A stretch of DNA of 55,583 nt from assembly GCA_944389075.1 (NCBI GenBank), contig CALXLA010000016.1:1-55583 (forward strand). Reading direction: 5' to 3'. Each line of letters opens with the position of its first letter. Positions within the stretch are counted from its first letter, which is position 1. A program made the position numbers and the translations under genes. This stretch comes from an uncultured Spirochaetaceae bacterium. Its GTDB lineage: Bacteria; Spirochaetota; Spirochaetia; Sphaerochaetales; Sphaerochaetaceae. A model generated the notes under the pieces. The model was not told where the DNA came from. It worked only from the letters and a program-made list of their open reading frames with translations, and did not search any database. Positions 8,034 to 16,497 of the stretch are shown in pieces.

Positions 8034-9128
8034 ATGAGGCTCTTGATTATCAATCCGGGTTCGACTTCCACTAAGATAAGCGTATTCGATGATGAGAGGG
8101 AAGTATTCACTGAGAGTGTCTTCCATGATGCACCTGTCCTTCTCAGGTACAAGACAACCAATGACCAGCTGCCATTCAGGACAGAGGTGGTTCTCGATGT
8201 GCTTTCACGGCATGCAGTAGATATAAGTACAATCGATGTCTTTGTAGGACGTGGCGGATGTGCATACAGCCAGAAAGAAGGAGTGATGGCAATAGACAGA
8301 CGTCTTTTCGATGATACTGCCTGCGATAAGGGAGGCTCCGATCATCCTGCGAAACTTGGCGTAATGATGGCCTACAAGCTAGGGACTGAGTACGGCAAGC
8401 CTATGTATACGGTGGATCCTACGAATGTCGATGAGCTCTGTGATGAGGCGAGGATCACAGGTATCAAGGGAGTCTATAAGAGGGCACAGTCACATGTCCT
8501 GAATCAGAAGGGAATCGCAAGGCTTCATGCCGCATCGATAGGAAGAAGATATGAGGACTGCTCCTTCATAGTCTGCCATATCGATGGCGGGATAACGATA
8601 GCAGCCCATAGAAATGGAAAGATGATAGACGGGACAGAAGGCGCAGGAGGCGATGGCCCTTTCACACCTACAAGGCTTGGCTCCATTCCGATCATGGAGA
8701 CCGCGAGATATGCCGCAGAGCATGGCGCTGATGTACTTGAGGCAATGTGCTCGCGATCTGGCGGGTTCGTGAGTCATTTCGGCACTTCAGATTCAGACAA
8801 GGTCCACAAGATGGTGGAGGACGGAGATGCGCATGCCTCCATTGTGTGGTCTGCGATGATTTACCAGATAGCAAAATCGATAGGCGCTATGGCTGTGGTT
8901 CTCGAGGGCCATGTCGATGCGATCCTCCTTACAGGTGGCCTGATGCGATTTGATGATATCGAGGAAGGAATAAGAAAGCGCTGCGGCTGGATCGCTCCGG
9001 TATATGTCTACAAAGGTGAGGTCGAGCAGGAAGCGATGTGCACGGAGGTCCTGAAGGTGCTGAGAGGAGAGAAGGAAGCCTCTGTATATTCAGGGAAGCC
9101 TGTATTCAGCGGCTTTGCGTGGCAGTGA
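8034..9128 (+). CDS. buk: Butyrate kinase
   Basis: A 364-residue acetokinase-family enzyme that converts butyryl phosphate and ADP to butyrate and ATP in the last step of the kinase route of butyrate formation. The ASKHA phosphate loop is MRLLIINPGSTSTKISVF at the N-terminus; later blocks are VFVGRGGCAY, the AQSHVLNQKGIAR region, IVCHIDGGITIAAH and DAILLTGGLMRF, all typical of Buk rather than acetate kinase. No phosphotransbutyrylase gene is adjacent, which is where it often lies, so either ptb is elsewhere or this homologue acts on a related branched acyl phosphate. Transcribed divergently from the DUF362 gene. Confidence 0.92.
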   Translation: MRLLIINPGSTSTKISVFDDEREVFTESVFHDAPVLLRYKTTNDQLPFRTEVVLDVLSRHAVDISTIDVFVGRGGCAYSQKEGVMAIDRRLFDDTACDKGGSDHPAKLGVMMAYKLGTEYGKPMYTVDPTNVDELCDEARITGIKGVYKRAQSHVLNQKGIARLHAASIGRRYEDCSFIVCHIDGGITIAAHRNGKMIDGTEGAGGDGPFTPTRLGSIPIMETARYAAEHGADVLEAMCSRSGGFVSHFGTSDSDKVHKMVEDGDAHASIVWSAMIYQIAKSIGAMAVVLEGHVDAILLTGGLMRFDDIEEGIRKRCGWIAPVYVYKGEVEQEAMCTEVLKVLRGEKEASVYSGKPVFSGFAWQ

Positions 9129-9265
9129 GAAAGGACTGCTGAAAAGTCATTGGCAATTTAGCAGTCCAATTGCGGTTTTCGAATCGAATGCCTTGCGGCA
9201 TATCCAAACCAATTACAGTATATAGCAGATGGAATTCTTTGCAACAAAAAGAAAAAAGCTTTTTG
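9129..9265. terminator. Intergenic region with two candidate terminators
   Basis: After butyrate kinase, GGACTGCT (9133-9140) pairs perfectly with AGCAGTCC (9160-9167) around a 19-base loop. Near the end of the region AAAAAGCTTTTTT (about 9251-9263) can fold on the minus strand and is followed by a T-rich stretch, suitable for ending the lactate dehydrogenase transcript. No gene is visible here. Confidence 0.45.
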
Positions 9266-10213
9266 TCAGAACTTTATCGAGTCGTAGGCTCCTTTTATTA
9301 TCGAAGCGCTCTTCTTCAGCTTTTCCCTTTCTTCTGCATTAAGATCGAGCTCAAGCAGCTTGACTCTTCCTTTGCGTCCTACGATGCATGGAAGCCCGAG
9401 ATATGTATCCTTGATTCCATACTCCCCATCTACAAGCGATGATATCGTGAGGATCGAGTGCTCATCGGAGAATATGGCTCTCGTTATTCTTGCGAGCGCC
9501 ATTCCGATTCCGTAGTATGTCGCTTTCTTTGCAGCTATGATCTTCTGTGCTGAGTTCCTGACATCAGATTCTATCTCGGACATATCGAGTTCTTCACTTC
9601 TTTCCGGATGGCTCAGCTTTATCTCATCGAGTGATACAGTAGCCACATGCGCCTGACTCCATGGAACGAATTCGCTTTCGCCATGTTCTCCTATGACATA
9701 TGCATGTATGTTCCTCGGGTCGATTGCGAGCTTCTTGCCGATGAGGTATCTCAGTCTTGCGGAATCAAGCGTCGTACCGGAACCTATCACCTTGTCAGGT
9801 GAGAATCCAGACAGTTTCAGGGTGACCTGTGACATGATATCTACAGGATTCGTGGCAATCAGGAAGATGCCATTGAAGCCCGACTCGACCACAGGCTTGA
9901 TTATCGATCTGAATACCTCTGTATTCCTTCCGAGGAGCTCTATCCTGTCCTCTCCGGGTTTCTGGTTCACTCCTGCAGCTATCACGATAAGATCCGCATC
10001 AGCTGCATCACTGTAGTCTCCCGCATATATCTTCATTGATGAAGATGCGAATGCAAGACCATGATTGAGGTCCATGGCCTCACCGATGGCCTTTTCCTTG
10101 CTTATATCCACGAGCACAAGCTCGTCAGCTATGTTCTGGTTCAGCATGGCATAAGCGTAGCTCATTCCTACCATGCCGCATCCGATAAGCATTACTTTCT
10201 TTGTGTCTGTCAT
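9266..10213 (-). CDS. ldh: L-lactate dehydrogenase
   Basis: A 315-residue NAD-dependent L-lactate dehydrogenase reducing pyruvate to L-lactate in fermentation. The Rossmann motif GCGMVG is at 11-16 and the acidic end of strand 2 is VLVDIS. TNPVDIM (121-127), DSARLRYLIG (150-159) and the catalytic IGEHGES (His177) are all present. ATG 10213 is chosen because GGAGG at 10221-10225 is seven bases from it but only one base from the upstream ATG at 10219. The promoter region of this gene (10214-10300) abuts the left end of the IS605-type element, so the insertion may have altered its upstream control. Confidence 0.95.
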   Translation of the reverse strand: MTDTKKVMLIGCGMVGMSYAYAMLNQNIADELVLVDISKEKAIGEAMDLNHGLAFASSSMKIYAGDYSDAADADLIVIAAGVNQKPGEDRIELLGRNTEVFRSIIKPVVESGFNGIFLIATNPVDIMSQVTLKLSGFSPDKVIGSGTTLDSARLRYLIGKKLAIDPRNIHAYVIGEHGESEFVPWSQAHVATVSLDEIKLSHPERSEELDMSEIESDVRNSAQKIIAAKKATYYGIGMALARITRAIFSDEHSILTISSLVDGEYGIKDTYLGLPCIVGRKGRVKLLELDLNAEEREKLKKSASIIKGAYDSIKF

Positions 10214-10308
10214 TTTCATGCCTCCTATCTAAAGATAACCATTGAATCGTAAAAAGCTAAATCGATAAGGAAAAAGAGGTAGGATTTATAAAAGTTGCCG
10301 CAAGAAAA

Positions 10309-10330
10309 CCTGACAGGCTAGTCCTGCAGG
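10309..10330. repeat. Left-end hairpin of the IS605-type element
   Basis: CCTGACAGG (10309-10317) folds with CCTGCAGG (10323-10330) around a CTAGT loop, giving eight pairs and one bulged A. The core CAGG-CTAGT-CCTG closely matches the right-end hairpin core CAGG-CTTGT-CCTG, which identifies both as the Y1-transposase recognition structures of the same element. Confidence 0.7.
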
Positions 10331-10346
10331 ATGAAGGCGGTTGTAA

Positions 10347-10544
10347 TTATTTCACTTTGTAGATTGCAAATACCTGGCCACAATCCATACAGATATAAGC
10401 GTCCGCTTCCTTTTCCAGAATAGTGTTGGGGCACACATCATTCCTCTCAGACTTGAATATGACATTCGTGCTGAATGGCATGCTCCCTGACGATATGACT
10501 GTTCCCCTGAGCATTTCTTTGCCACATATTGGACATTTCTTCAT
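10347..10544 (-). CDS. Small double zinc-ribbon protein (PF20097/DUF6487-like)
   Basis: A 65-residue protein with MKKCPICGKEM at the start and ICMDCGQV near the end, two CxxC knuckles able to bind one zinc; the middle (RGTVISSGSMPFSTNVIF) fits the small PF20097-type family, whose role is unknown. Its ATG overlaps the tnpA stop (ATGA), so it would be translated from the transposase transcript. It lies inside the left-end hairpin of the IS605-type element, so it looks like cargo of the element. The stop codon is only 16 bases from that hairpin. Confidence 0.75.
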   Translation of the reverse strand: MKKCPICGKEMLRGTVISSGSMPFSTNVIFKSERNDVCPNTILEKEADAYICMDCGQVFAIYKVK

Positions 10545-10951
10545 TCGGTACCTCCGATGTTCGACTTCTGGTCCTCAATGTATCTCTTCACACTCTCTTC
10601 AGTAACGGCACCAACGCTTCCATAGTAGCAGCCGCGTGCCCAGAGTCCCGATCCCCAGAACTTCCTCTCCTTCAGTTTTGGAAAGGCTGTGAAGATGTGA
10701 ACAGCGAAAATCGACTTCAGTGTTCTTGCAATTGTCGATGGCGCTTCATCGGGAGAGGCTTCCAGAAAAAGATGTACATGGTCAGGCATCACCTCAATGG
10801 CCTTGAGCGTCCAGCCGTACTCGGCACAGACCTGTGCGAGTATTGTCTTCGCCTCCATCTCGACCGCTCATGTGAGTATGGGGTGCCTGTACTTGGTGCA
10901 CCATACGATGCGGCATTGCAATGTGGAAACAGAATTGCTGTTCTTATATTG
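10541..10951 (-). pseudogene. tnpA: IS200/IS605 Y1 transposase TnpA, interrupted
   Basis: TnpA is a HUH-type single-strand transposase. The body shows MPDHVHLFLEA (HUH-type His motif), the FWGSGLWARGCYYGSVG block and the C-terminal helix VTEESVKRYIEDQ with the candidate catalytic Tyr. Upstream, in the same frame, is the missing N-terminus (STLQCRIVWCTKYRHPILT), separated from the rest by an in-frame TGA at 10870-10868. No ATG, GTG or TTG start is visible ahead of that N-terminal block. Only the part from ATG 10858 (105 residues) could be translated normally and it lacks the first beta strand. I therefore call it a pseudogene; the first codon given is approximate. Confidence 0.8.
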
Positions 10952-10984
10952 CCTTGTATTATAAATAAATGTTAAAATCCTCAT

Positions 10985-12220
10985 ATGAGAAGGTCAGTCA
11001 CCGTATTCCCAGATCTCTCTGCCAAGGAAGTCTCCGCAATAGTGGAGACGAGGAAGCAGTATGCGAAGGCCTTCAACATGTCTGTGGACTGTCTCATCAG
11101 CAACAGCAGCACATCCAAGAGGTTCCTTCACGAGGTGCAGTATGAGAGAATAAAGGAAGAGTGTCATTCCCTTCCTACAGGGCTGATACAGTGTGCCCGT
11201 GATGTCGCGGTGGAAGCTGTGAAGACCTGGAATGTAAAGAGGACTAAGCTGAAGCAGAGGAATCCGAAGAAAGCCGAGAGGATGAGAAGGCCCTCGATGA
11301 AGGAGAAGTGCACGATGCGCTATGATGTGCGCACTGTGACACTGAGAGGAAGTCAGCTGACATTCAGCACCTGTGACAGGAGAATAAGGACAATCATCTC
11401 GATCCCCGGGTTCTTCACTGAACGCTATCCTGATTCAGAAGGATGGAAACAGAAGGGAGCGAACATAGGCGTAAACAGGAAAGGAAGGGTTTTCGTCAAT
11501 CTCATCTATGAATGCCCTGATTGCGATATAGTTGAAAACGATGGGAAGATAGTGGGCCTGGACAGGGGTATCTACAACATTGTTACAACCTCTGATGGAA
11601 CTCATTATGGGGCAAAGGATGTAAGGCGGGTAAAGAGGAAATACAATCATGTGCGTTCTGAGCTGCAGGAGAAAGGCACCCGCAGTGCCAGGAGAAGGCT
11701 CAAGGCCATCTCGGGCTGCGAGAAGAGGTTTGTCCATGACCAGAACCACTGCATTTCCAAGAAGCTTGCTAACACTGATGAGGATGTCTCCGTATACGTC
11801 CTTGAAGACCTGTCATCCATGAACATGTTGAGGCTCAGAGGGAAGAGCAACAGGACCATGAGAAAGTGGCTTTCAAACTGGTCATACTCTGACCTTGAGT
11901 TCAAGCTCATCTACAAGTGCCAAAGGAACGGCATAAGGGTGGAGTTTGTGGATGCGAGGTATACGAGCCAGAAGTGCTGTGTATGCAAGACGATAGATAA
12001 GGCTTCGAGGAAGGGAAACAGATACGTATGCAGGCATTGCGGCAATGCGATGCATGCAGATGTGAATGCCGCCATCAACATCCGAGACAGCTACATTACC
12101 CAGACCTTGAAGTCTGGGCAGGCTGCAGTCAATCAGCCGTATGGATGGAGTGCTATAGGCAAACCGGCAACGGAGCCTGTGGGCAAAACACTCACGTCCA
12201 AGCCTTCAGGCTTGTCCTGA
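10985..12220 (+). CDS. tnpB: TnpB RNA-guided nuclease of the IS605 family
   Basis: A 411-residue TnpB, the OMEGA RNA-guided endonuclease that cuts DNA beside a target-adjacent motif and helps IS605 elements persist; it is the ancestor type of Cas12. The RuvC catalytic set is complete: GLDRG (Asp193), YVLEDL (Glu274) and HADVNAAINI (Asp359). The zinc knuckle is TSQKCCVC (Cys331, Cys334) with VCRHCG (Cys349, Cys352). The reading frame is intact although the partner transposase is broken. ATG 10985 is the first start; the intergenic gap to the tnpA N-terminus is only about 33 bases. The 3' end runs into the right-end hairpin, as expected when the guide RNA overlaps the gene end. Confidence 0.92.
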   Translation: MRRSVTVFPDLSAKEVSAIVETRKQYAKAFNMSVDCLISNSSTSKRFLHEVQYERIKEECHSLPTGLIQCARDVAVEAVKTWNVKRTKLKQRNPKKAERMRRPSMKEKCTMRYDVRTVTLRGSQLTFSTCDRRIRTIISIPGFFTERYPDSEGWKQKGANIGVNRKGRVFVNLIYECPDCDIVENDGKIVGLDRGIYNIVTTSDGTHYGAKDVRRVKRKYNHVRSELQEKGTRSARRRLKAISGCEKRFVHDQNHCISKKLANTDEDVSVYVLEDLSSMNMLRLRGKSNRTMRKWLSNWSYSDLEFKLIYKCQRNGIRVEFVDARYTSQKCCVCKTIDKASRKGNRYVCRHCGNAMHADVNAAINIRDSYITQTLKSGQAAVNQPYGWSAIGKPATEPVGKTLTSKPSGLS

Positions 12221-12240
12221 AGGTCGTTGACTTTATCTGA
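12100..12240 (+). ncRNA. Predicted omega/reRNA overlapping the 3' end of tnpB
   Basis: Established biology of TnpB places its guide RNA at the 3' end of tnpB, reading through the right end into flanking DNA. The hairpin at 12203-12223 would be part of its scaffold. No boundary can be read directly; the coordinates are an estimate from family behaviour. Confidence 0.35.
12203..12223. repeat. Right-end hairpin of the IS605-type element
   Basis: CCTTCAGG, loop CTTGT, CCTGAAGG: a perfect eight-pair stem spanning the tnpB stop codon. Its core matches the left-end hairpin at 10309-10330. Confidence 0.75.
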
Positions 12241-12253
12241 AAGCAATATTCCA

Positions 12254-12357
12254 TATTTTATATTTCACGGCATATATCAGAAAATATAAAATACGTTACC
12301 TGTAGTACTATTTCACATTATACTTTATATAAGTTGATACATATCAGAAAATATAAA
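12254..12357. promoter_or_regulatory. AT-rich control region with a 17-bp direct repeat and 12-bp inverted repeat
   Basis: ATATCAGAAAATATAAA occurs at 12274-12290 and again at 12341-12357, 67 bases apart. The first copy also overlaps the right arm of an inverted repeat: TATTTTATATTT (12254-12265) and AAATATAAAATA (12282-12293). CTTTATAT (12323-12330) and ATATAAAG (12351-12358) form another inverted pair. Placed directly ahead of the DUF4143 ATPase, these look like operator sites; the cognate regulator is unknown. Confidence 0.5.
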
Positions 12358-12368
12358 GCAGAGGTATT

Positions 12369-13664
12369 ATGGTAATAAATCGCCCGGAGTACATTGAAAG
12401 ACTTACATCCAAAACAGGAAATGGCCTGATAAAAGTCATAACAGGCATCAGAAGATGCGGGAAATCATATCTGCTGTTCAATCTTTTCAGAGATTATCTT
12501 CTATCACAGGGCATCGAAGAGGAATGCATAATAGATATACCTCTCGATGATGATGACTATATCGAATTGCGTAATCCAGACAACTTGAAATCTTACATAA
12601 CCCAGCGGATTGATAATCCCAGAAAACTATATTACATCCTTATCGATGAGGCTCAGTTCGCTATCAGCAGCGAAGAGATGAAGAATAAGGATATGCCGAT
12701 AAGACTATATGGCATACTCAGCGGATTACTCAGAAAAGGCAATGCAGAAGTATATATAACAGGAAGCAACTCAAAGTTCCTTTCAAAGGATATAAGAACT
12801 GAATTCCGGGATCGGAGTGATGTCATCCATATATCACCTCTGTCTTTTTCAGAATATTATCATGCATCATCCCTGGATAAAAACGATGCATGGAGAGAAT
12901 ATATTTATTTCGGCGGGCTTCCTCACCTGCTTCTGGAAAAAAATGATTCAGGCAAAATGAATTATCTGAAGGGACTGAATGAGAAGATATATCTGGCCGA
13001 TCTCAAGGAACGCTATGATCTGAAAGATGCTTCCACTATGGAAGAGCTGATGAAAGTACTTGCATCATCAATTGGATCTCTTGTGAATCCAAGAAGGATT
13101 TCCAGTACCTTCATCTCAAATGGCTCAAAGGATATCAGTGAGCCAACGATAAAGAAGTACATGGGCTATCTTGAAGATGCATTCATAATCACACCTGCAG
13201 AACGATACGATATAAAAGGAAGACGATATATCGAATCACAGAAAAAATACTATTTCTCAGATATAGGATTAAGGAATGCGCTCCTCAATTTCAGGCAGCA
13301 GGAAGAAAGTCATATCATGGAGAATGTGATTTTCAATGAGCTTATATTCAGAGGTCTCAGTGTCGATACAGGAGTCTCCATCAAGAATGTCATCGAAAAT
13401 GGGAAGCATACAGGAAAAAAGCTTGAAATAGATTTTGTTGTCAACAGTCCGTCATCCAGGATCTATATACAGTCTGCGCTGGCTATCCCAGATGATAAAA
13501 AGATGGAACAGGAACTTGCTGCTTTCAGGAACATACCGGATTCATTCAGGAAAGTCGTCATAACAGGAGGCAATTACAGACCTTGGTACAACGATGATGG
13601 CATAATGCTTGTCCCGCTTCTGGATTTCCTCCTTGATAAAAGCCTGCTTGACCGTATGTTCTGA
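12369..13664 (+). CDS. AAA_14/DUF4143 ATPase
   Basis: A 431-residue member of the widespread AAA_14 + DUF4143 family. Walker A GIRRCGKS is at 26-33 and Walker B ILIDEAQF at about 90-97; a sensor-like YITGSNSKFLS follows, and then the DUF4143 region (RISSTFISNG, KKYMGYLEDAFII, YYFSDIGLRNALLNF, NELIFRG) with the PD-(D/E)XK-like KLEIDFVV near residue 362. The molecular role is unknown; such genes are scattered in accessory regions. GAGG before ATG 12369 is a reasonable ribosome site. It lies just outside the IS605 element and is preceded by repeats that suggest its own regulation. Convergent with the DUF3089 lipoprotein gene, 15 bases apart. Confidence 0.9.
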   Translation: MVINRPEYIERLTSKTGNGLIKVITGIRRCGKSYLLFNLFRDYLLSQGIEEECIIDIPLDDDDYIELRNPDNLKSYITQRIDNPRKLYYILIDEAQFAISSEEMKNKDMPIRLYGILSGLLRKGNAEVYITGSNSKFLSKDIRTEFRDRSDVIHISPLSFSEYYHASSLDKNDAWREYIYFGGLPHLLLEKNDSGKMNYLKGLNEKIYLADLKERYDLKDASTMEELMKVLASSIGSLVNPRRISSTFISNGSKDISEPTIKKYMGYLEDAFIITPAERYDIKGRRYIESQKKYYFSDIGLRNALLNFRQQEESHIMENVIFNELIFRGLSVDTGVSIKNVIENGKHTGKKLEIDFVVNSPSSRIYIQSALAIPDDKKMEQELAAFRNIPDSFRKVVITGGNYRPWYNDDGIMLVPLLDFLLDKSLLDRMF

Positions 13665-13679
13665 TCAGTGCCATCAAGC

Positions 13680-14651
13680 TCATCTGGATTCATCCAGCCA
13701 TGCTTCAGTCCTGGCAATGACATTCTCCTCAAGGTTCCTGAAGAAGAACTGATAGTCATACAGATGATACACGCCATCCCCGAAAAGCGCGCTGCTGTAT
13801 TCTTCTGATGGAACATCTGTGACCTTGAGAGTACCGCGTTCAGGATCTATATATGCGCCTGTGAGGCATGGTATTTCCTCTATGATAGTTCCTGAATAAT
13901 CCGTGAAGCATGCCCCGATATTCAGGGACTTATCGGCATATGTGCTATCTGTCTTCCAGTTCAGTGGATTGATTGAAAGCGTTCTGACACCTTCAGGGAC
14001 AATCATCGAATCAGATACATCAGCAGCTTCTGAATTGAAGGAGATTATGACGCAAGTATCTTTCTCGCCTTCTGCCATCTTCAGATGAGGATACGCCTCG
14101 ATATCATCTTCCGTTACTCTCCAGCCTATGCAGTAAGCCGCTATAAGGCGTTCCTGAAGCGATGGATCATCAAAATAATCCTTCATCAAGGCAAGCACAT
14201 GCTGGCCGCCCTGGGAGAATCCTGCAAGGATGATAGGGCTCTCTTCCGGAATAATCCTCAGGAACTCCTCGAAGGCCGCGCATATATCGCTGTAGGCAAT
14301 ATCAAGATAATAGCCAGATGTGGATCTGCGCTCGCTGTAGACAGGAAATGTCATCTGTCTGTAGAAAGGTGCATAGATGATGGCAGAATCATCATATATC
14401 CCCTTCTCCATATTGAGGGCTCCGACAAAAGATGCCTTCATATCCTCATCTGAGAGAGACATATTCAGATTCCCATTCCGGCCCATATCGACAACGGGAC
14501 AGACCATGAATGCATATGCAGGCTTGTCTTCTCCTTCATGATAATATGCCCAGTATTGAGAATCGGAATAATCAGGACCCGATGGGATGCTCTGGCAGGA
14601 TGATGCAAGCAATAAGATGAGAATCAGGATTACTGCGGAAAGCTTTTTCAT
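13680..14651 (-). CDS. DUF3089 lipoprotein (alpha/beta-hydrolase-like)
   Basis: A 323-residue protein starting MKKLSAVILILILLLASSCQ, a lipoprotein signal with lipobox LASSC and Cys19 as the lipidated residue. The mature part is a DUF3089-family serine hydrolase: the nucleophile elbow GFSQGG (about 144-149), the IIYAPFYRQMTFPVY block after strand 4, and a C-terminal ALFGDGVYHLYDYQFFF likely carrying the catalytic His. Family members are lipase/esterase-like with undefined substrates. It would sit on a membrane surface outside the cytoplasm. Divergent from the YczE-like gene; no operon partner downstream. Confidence 0.85.
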   Translation of the reverse strand: MKKLSAVILILILLLASSCQSIPSGPDYSDSQYWAYYHEGEDKPAYAFMVCPVVDMGRNGNLNMSLSDEDMKASFVGALNMEKGIYDDSAIIYAPFYRQMTFPVYSERRSTSGYYLDIAYSDICAAFEEFLRIIPEESPIILAGFSQGGQHVLALMKDYFDDPSLQERLIAAYCIGWRVTEDDIEAYPHLKMAEGEKDTCVIISFNSEAADVSDSMIVPEGVRTLSINPLNWKTDSTYADKSLNIGACFTDYSGTIIEEIPCLTGAYIDPERGTLKVTDVPSEEYSSALFGDGVYHLYDYQFFFRNLEENVIARTEAWLDESR

Positions 14652-14789
14652 AACAATCCAAAGAATAGAATGCGGATATGCGGGCAGTCAAATGAATGAC
14701 CCTGATGGATATCGATTTTCAGGAATCAAGGCTGACACCCATATACCATGTACCGCCAAGTTCTGATACAATGTCGGAGTTGGTGGATT

Positions 14790-15410
14790 ATGAGAATCGA
14801 TGGAAATACGAAGAAAAGAACCGCAATCATGCTTATCGGTGTTGCAGGTATGGGAATTTTCCTCTCTTTCCTGCTTAAGGTAGGATATGGCACTGATACT
14901 TGCTCATTCATGAATGCTGCGATTTCAGTACGTACAGGAATCTCCCTCGGGACTGTCATGGTCTGTGTAAATTCAGTCCTTTTCATCGCAGAGCTGATCT
15001 GGGGCAGAAAGTATATAGGTCTTGGCACATTCGCGAACATGCTTCTTCTTGGATACATATCGGATTTCTGCACATTCCTTGAAGAGAGATATCTGCCAGA
15101 ATACATCTTCAAAGAACAGCCATACAGGGTACTCATCTTCGCAGGAGCCCTTACGCTATTCCTCACAAGCGCAGCCGTATACATGAACGCGAATATGGGG
15201 CTCTCGCCTTTCGATGCGATTCCTACGATGTTCAGCAAATTCACGCATCTTCCATTCTTCGCAGTGCGCATGGTATGGGACTTCATGGCTATCGGCATTG
15301 GAATGCTGGCAGACGGGAAAGTCACAGTCGCTTCGATAATCCTCGCATTCACCGTAGGGCCAGCAGTAACGGCAGTTGGCAAGCTGATGAAAAAAGCAGG
15401 GCTCTTCTGA
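14790..15410 (+). CDS. YczE/YitT-like integral membrane protein
   Basis: A 206-residue protein with about five to six hydrophobic segments (first at about 15-32, then about 45-63, 68-85, 108-128, 145-165, 172-190). Features such as GYGTDTCSFMNAAISVRTGISLGTV and NMGLSPFDAIPTMFSK match the YczE/YyaS family, usually annotated as putative integral membrane protein of unknown function. ATG 14790 is preferred because GGTGG at about 14782-14786 is well placed; the open frame begins at 14748 but those residues are not hydrophobic or conserved-looking. Ends 13 bases before the convergent trpS stop. Confidence 0.8.
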   Translation: MRIDGNTKKRTAIMLIGVAGMGIFLSFLLKVGYGTDTCSFMNAAISVRTGISLGTVMVCVNSVLFIAELIWGRKYIGLGTFANMLLLGYISDFCTFLEERYLPEYIFKEQPYRVLIFAGALTLFLTSAAVYMNANMGLSPFDAIPTMFSKFTHLPFFAVRMVWDFMAIGIGMLADGKVTVASIILAFTVGPAVTAVGKLMKKAGLF

Positions 15411-15423
15411 ACCCCGCCTTATA

Positions 15424-16497
15424 TCAGCCTCTGTACATATCGACAAGCTTCCGGTCCGTGAAATAATCGATCTGCATCGATGCGCGGACATCATCAAGAA
15501 CAGAACGTGCTGTCTTCTCGGCTTTCTCAGAGCCTGACTTCAGGATGTCATAGACATCATCGATCCTTTTCTCCCACGCAGCCCTGCGTTCCCTGATAGG
15601 TCCGAGCTCTTCCTGCATTACTGCATTGAGGAACTTTTTGACTTTGACATCACCTAGTCCGCCTCTCATGTAATGAGCCTTGACATCATCAAGGGTCTCA
15701 TAGCCCGGCATGAACTGAGGAACATACTCAGGACGGCAGAAGGCATCGAGATACAGGAATACAGGATTGCCCTCAACCTGACCGGGGTCCTCAACCCTGA
15801 GATGATTCGGATCTGTATACATCGACATGATCTTCTTTCTGAGATCTTCTGAGCTATCAGCGAGATAGATGCAGTTTCCAAGGGACTTGGACATCTTCGC
15901 CTTGCCATCGATGCCAGGAAGCCTCAGGCAGGCCTTGTTCGAAGGAAGGACAGCATCAGGTTCTGCAAGAGTATCGCCATATGTAGCATTGAACTTATGG
16001 ACTATCTCGCGGCACTGCTCAATCATCGGCAGCTGATCTTCTCCTACCGGTACATGAGTCGCCCTGAATGCCGTGATGTCAGCAGCCTGGCTTATAGGAT
16101 AGCAGAAGAAACCTACAGGTATGCTTGCCTCGAAATTCCTCAGCTGGATCTCTGCCTTCACCGTAGGATTCCTCTGGAGACGTGATACCGTCACGAGATT
16201 CATATAATAGAAAGTCAGCTCGGTAAGCTCAGGAATCATAGACTGGATGAAGATCGTCGATTTCTCAGGATCAAGTCCTGCAGCAAGGTAATCAAGCGCA
16301 ACCTGCATGATATTGCTTCTGACCTTCTCAGGATGATCTGCATTATCAGTAAGAGCCTGGGCATCGGCAATCATGATGTAGATCTCATCGAACTCCCCGG
16401 AATTCTGGAGTCTGACCCTTTCCCGGAGAGAACCTACAAGATGACCTACATGAAGCTTTCCTGTAGGCCTGTCGCCTGTAAGGATGATCTTCCTCAT
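15424..16497 (-). CDS. trpS: Tryptophanyl-tRNA synthetase
   Basis: A 357-residue class I aminoacyl-tRNA synthetase charging tRNA-Trp. It has the HIGH-type motif TGKLHVGHLVG near residue 12, RLQRNPTVKAE, PISQAADITAF with GEDQLPMIE for tryptophan recognition, and the KMSKS loop as GKAKMSKSLGN near residue 200. The ATG overlaps the stop of the FmdB-type gene by four bases. It is the last gene of the ileS - lipoprotein - fmdB - trpS minus-strand run, an operon holding two tRNA synthetases. I saw no T-box leader. Confidence 0.95.
   Translation of the reverse strand: MRKIILTGDRPTGKLHVGHLVGSLRERVRLQNSGEFDEIYIMIADAQALTDNADHPEKVRSNIMQVALDYLAAGLDPEKSTIFIQSMIPELTELTFYYMNLVTVSRLQRNPTVKAEIQLRNFEASIPVGFFCYPISQAADITAFRATHVPVGEDQLPMIEQCREIVHKFNATYGDTLAEPDAVLPSNKACLRLPGIDGKAKMSKSLGNCIYLADSSEDLRKKIMSMYTDPNHLRVEDPGQVEGNPVFLYLDAFCRPEYVPQFMPGYETLDDVKAHYMRGGLGDVKVKKFLNAVMQEELGPIRERRAAWEKRIDDVYDILKSGSEKAEKTARSVLDDVRASMQIDYFTDRKLVDMYRG

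Larger units (their letters stand above)
10295..12240. mobile_element. IS605-type insertion element (divergent tnpA/tnpB) with an apparent passenger gene
   Basis: The element is inferred from divergent Y1-transposase and TnpB genes flanked by two related hairpins, at 10309-10330 on the left and 12203-12223 on the right. The exact borders cannot be fixed because this family makes no target duplication; the coordinates are approximate. Inside lie, from the left, a 65-residue zinc-ribbon gene and a broken tnpA on the minus strand, and tnpB on the plus strand. It sits upstream of lactate dehydrogenase. Confidence 0.75.

Noticed and set aside
10868-10870. In-frame TGA in tnpA as a selenocysteine codon, given the selenium-linked genes in the window
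   Set aside because: The position is an ordinary loop residue in the family, no SECIS-like hairpin was evident, and the gene also lacks a start codon; a nonsense mutation is simpler.
14726-15382. A 218-codon minus-strand open frame
   Set aside because: It is antisense to the YczE-like membrane protein, whose hydrophobic segments and ribosome site support the plus strand.
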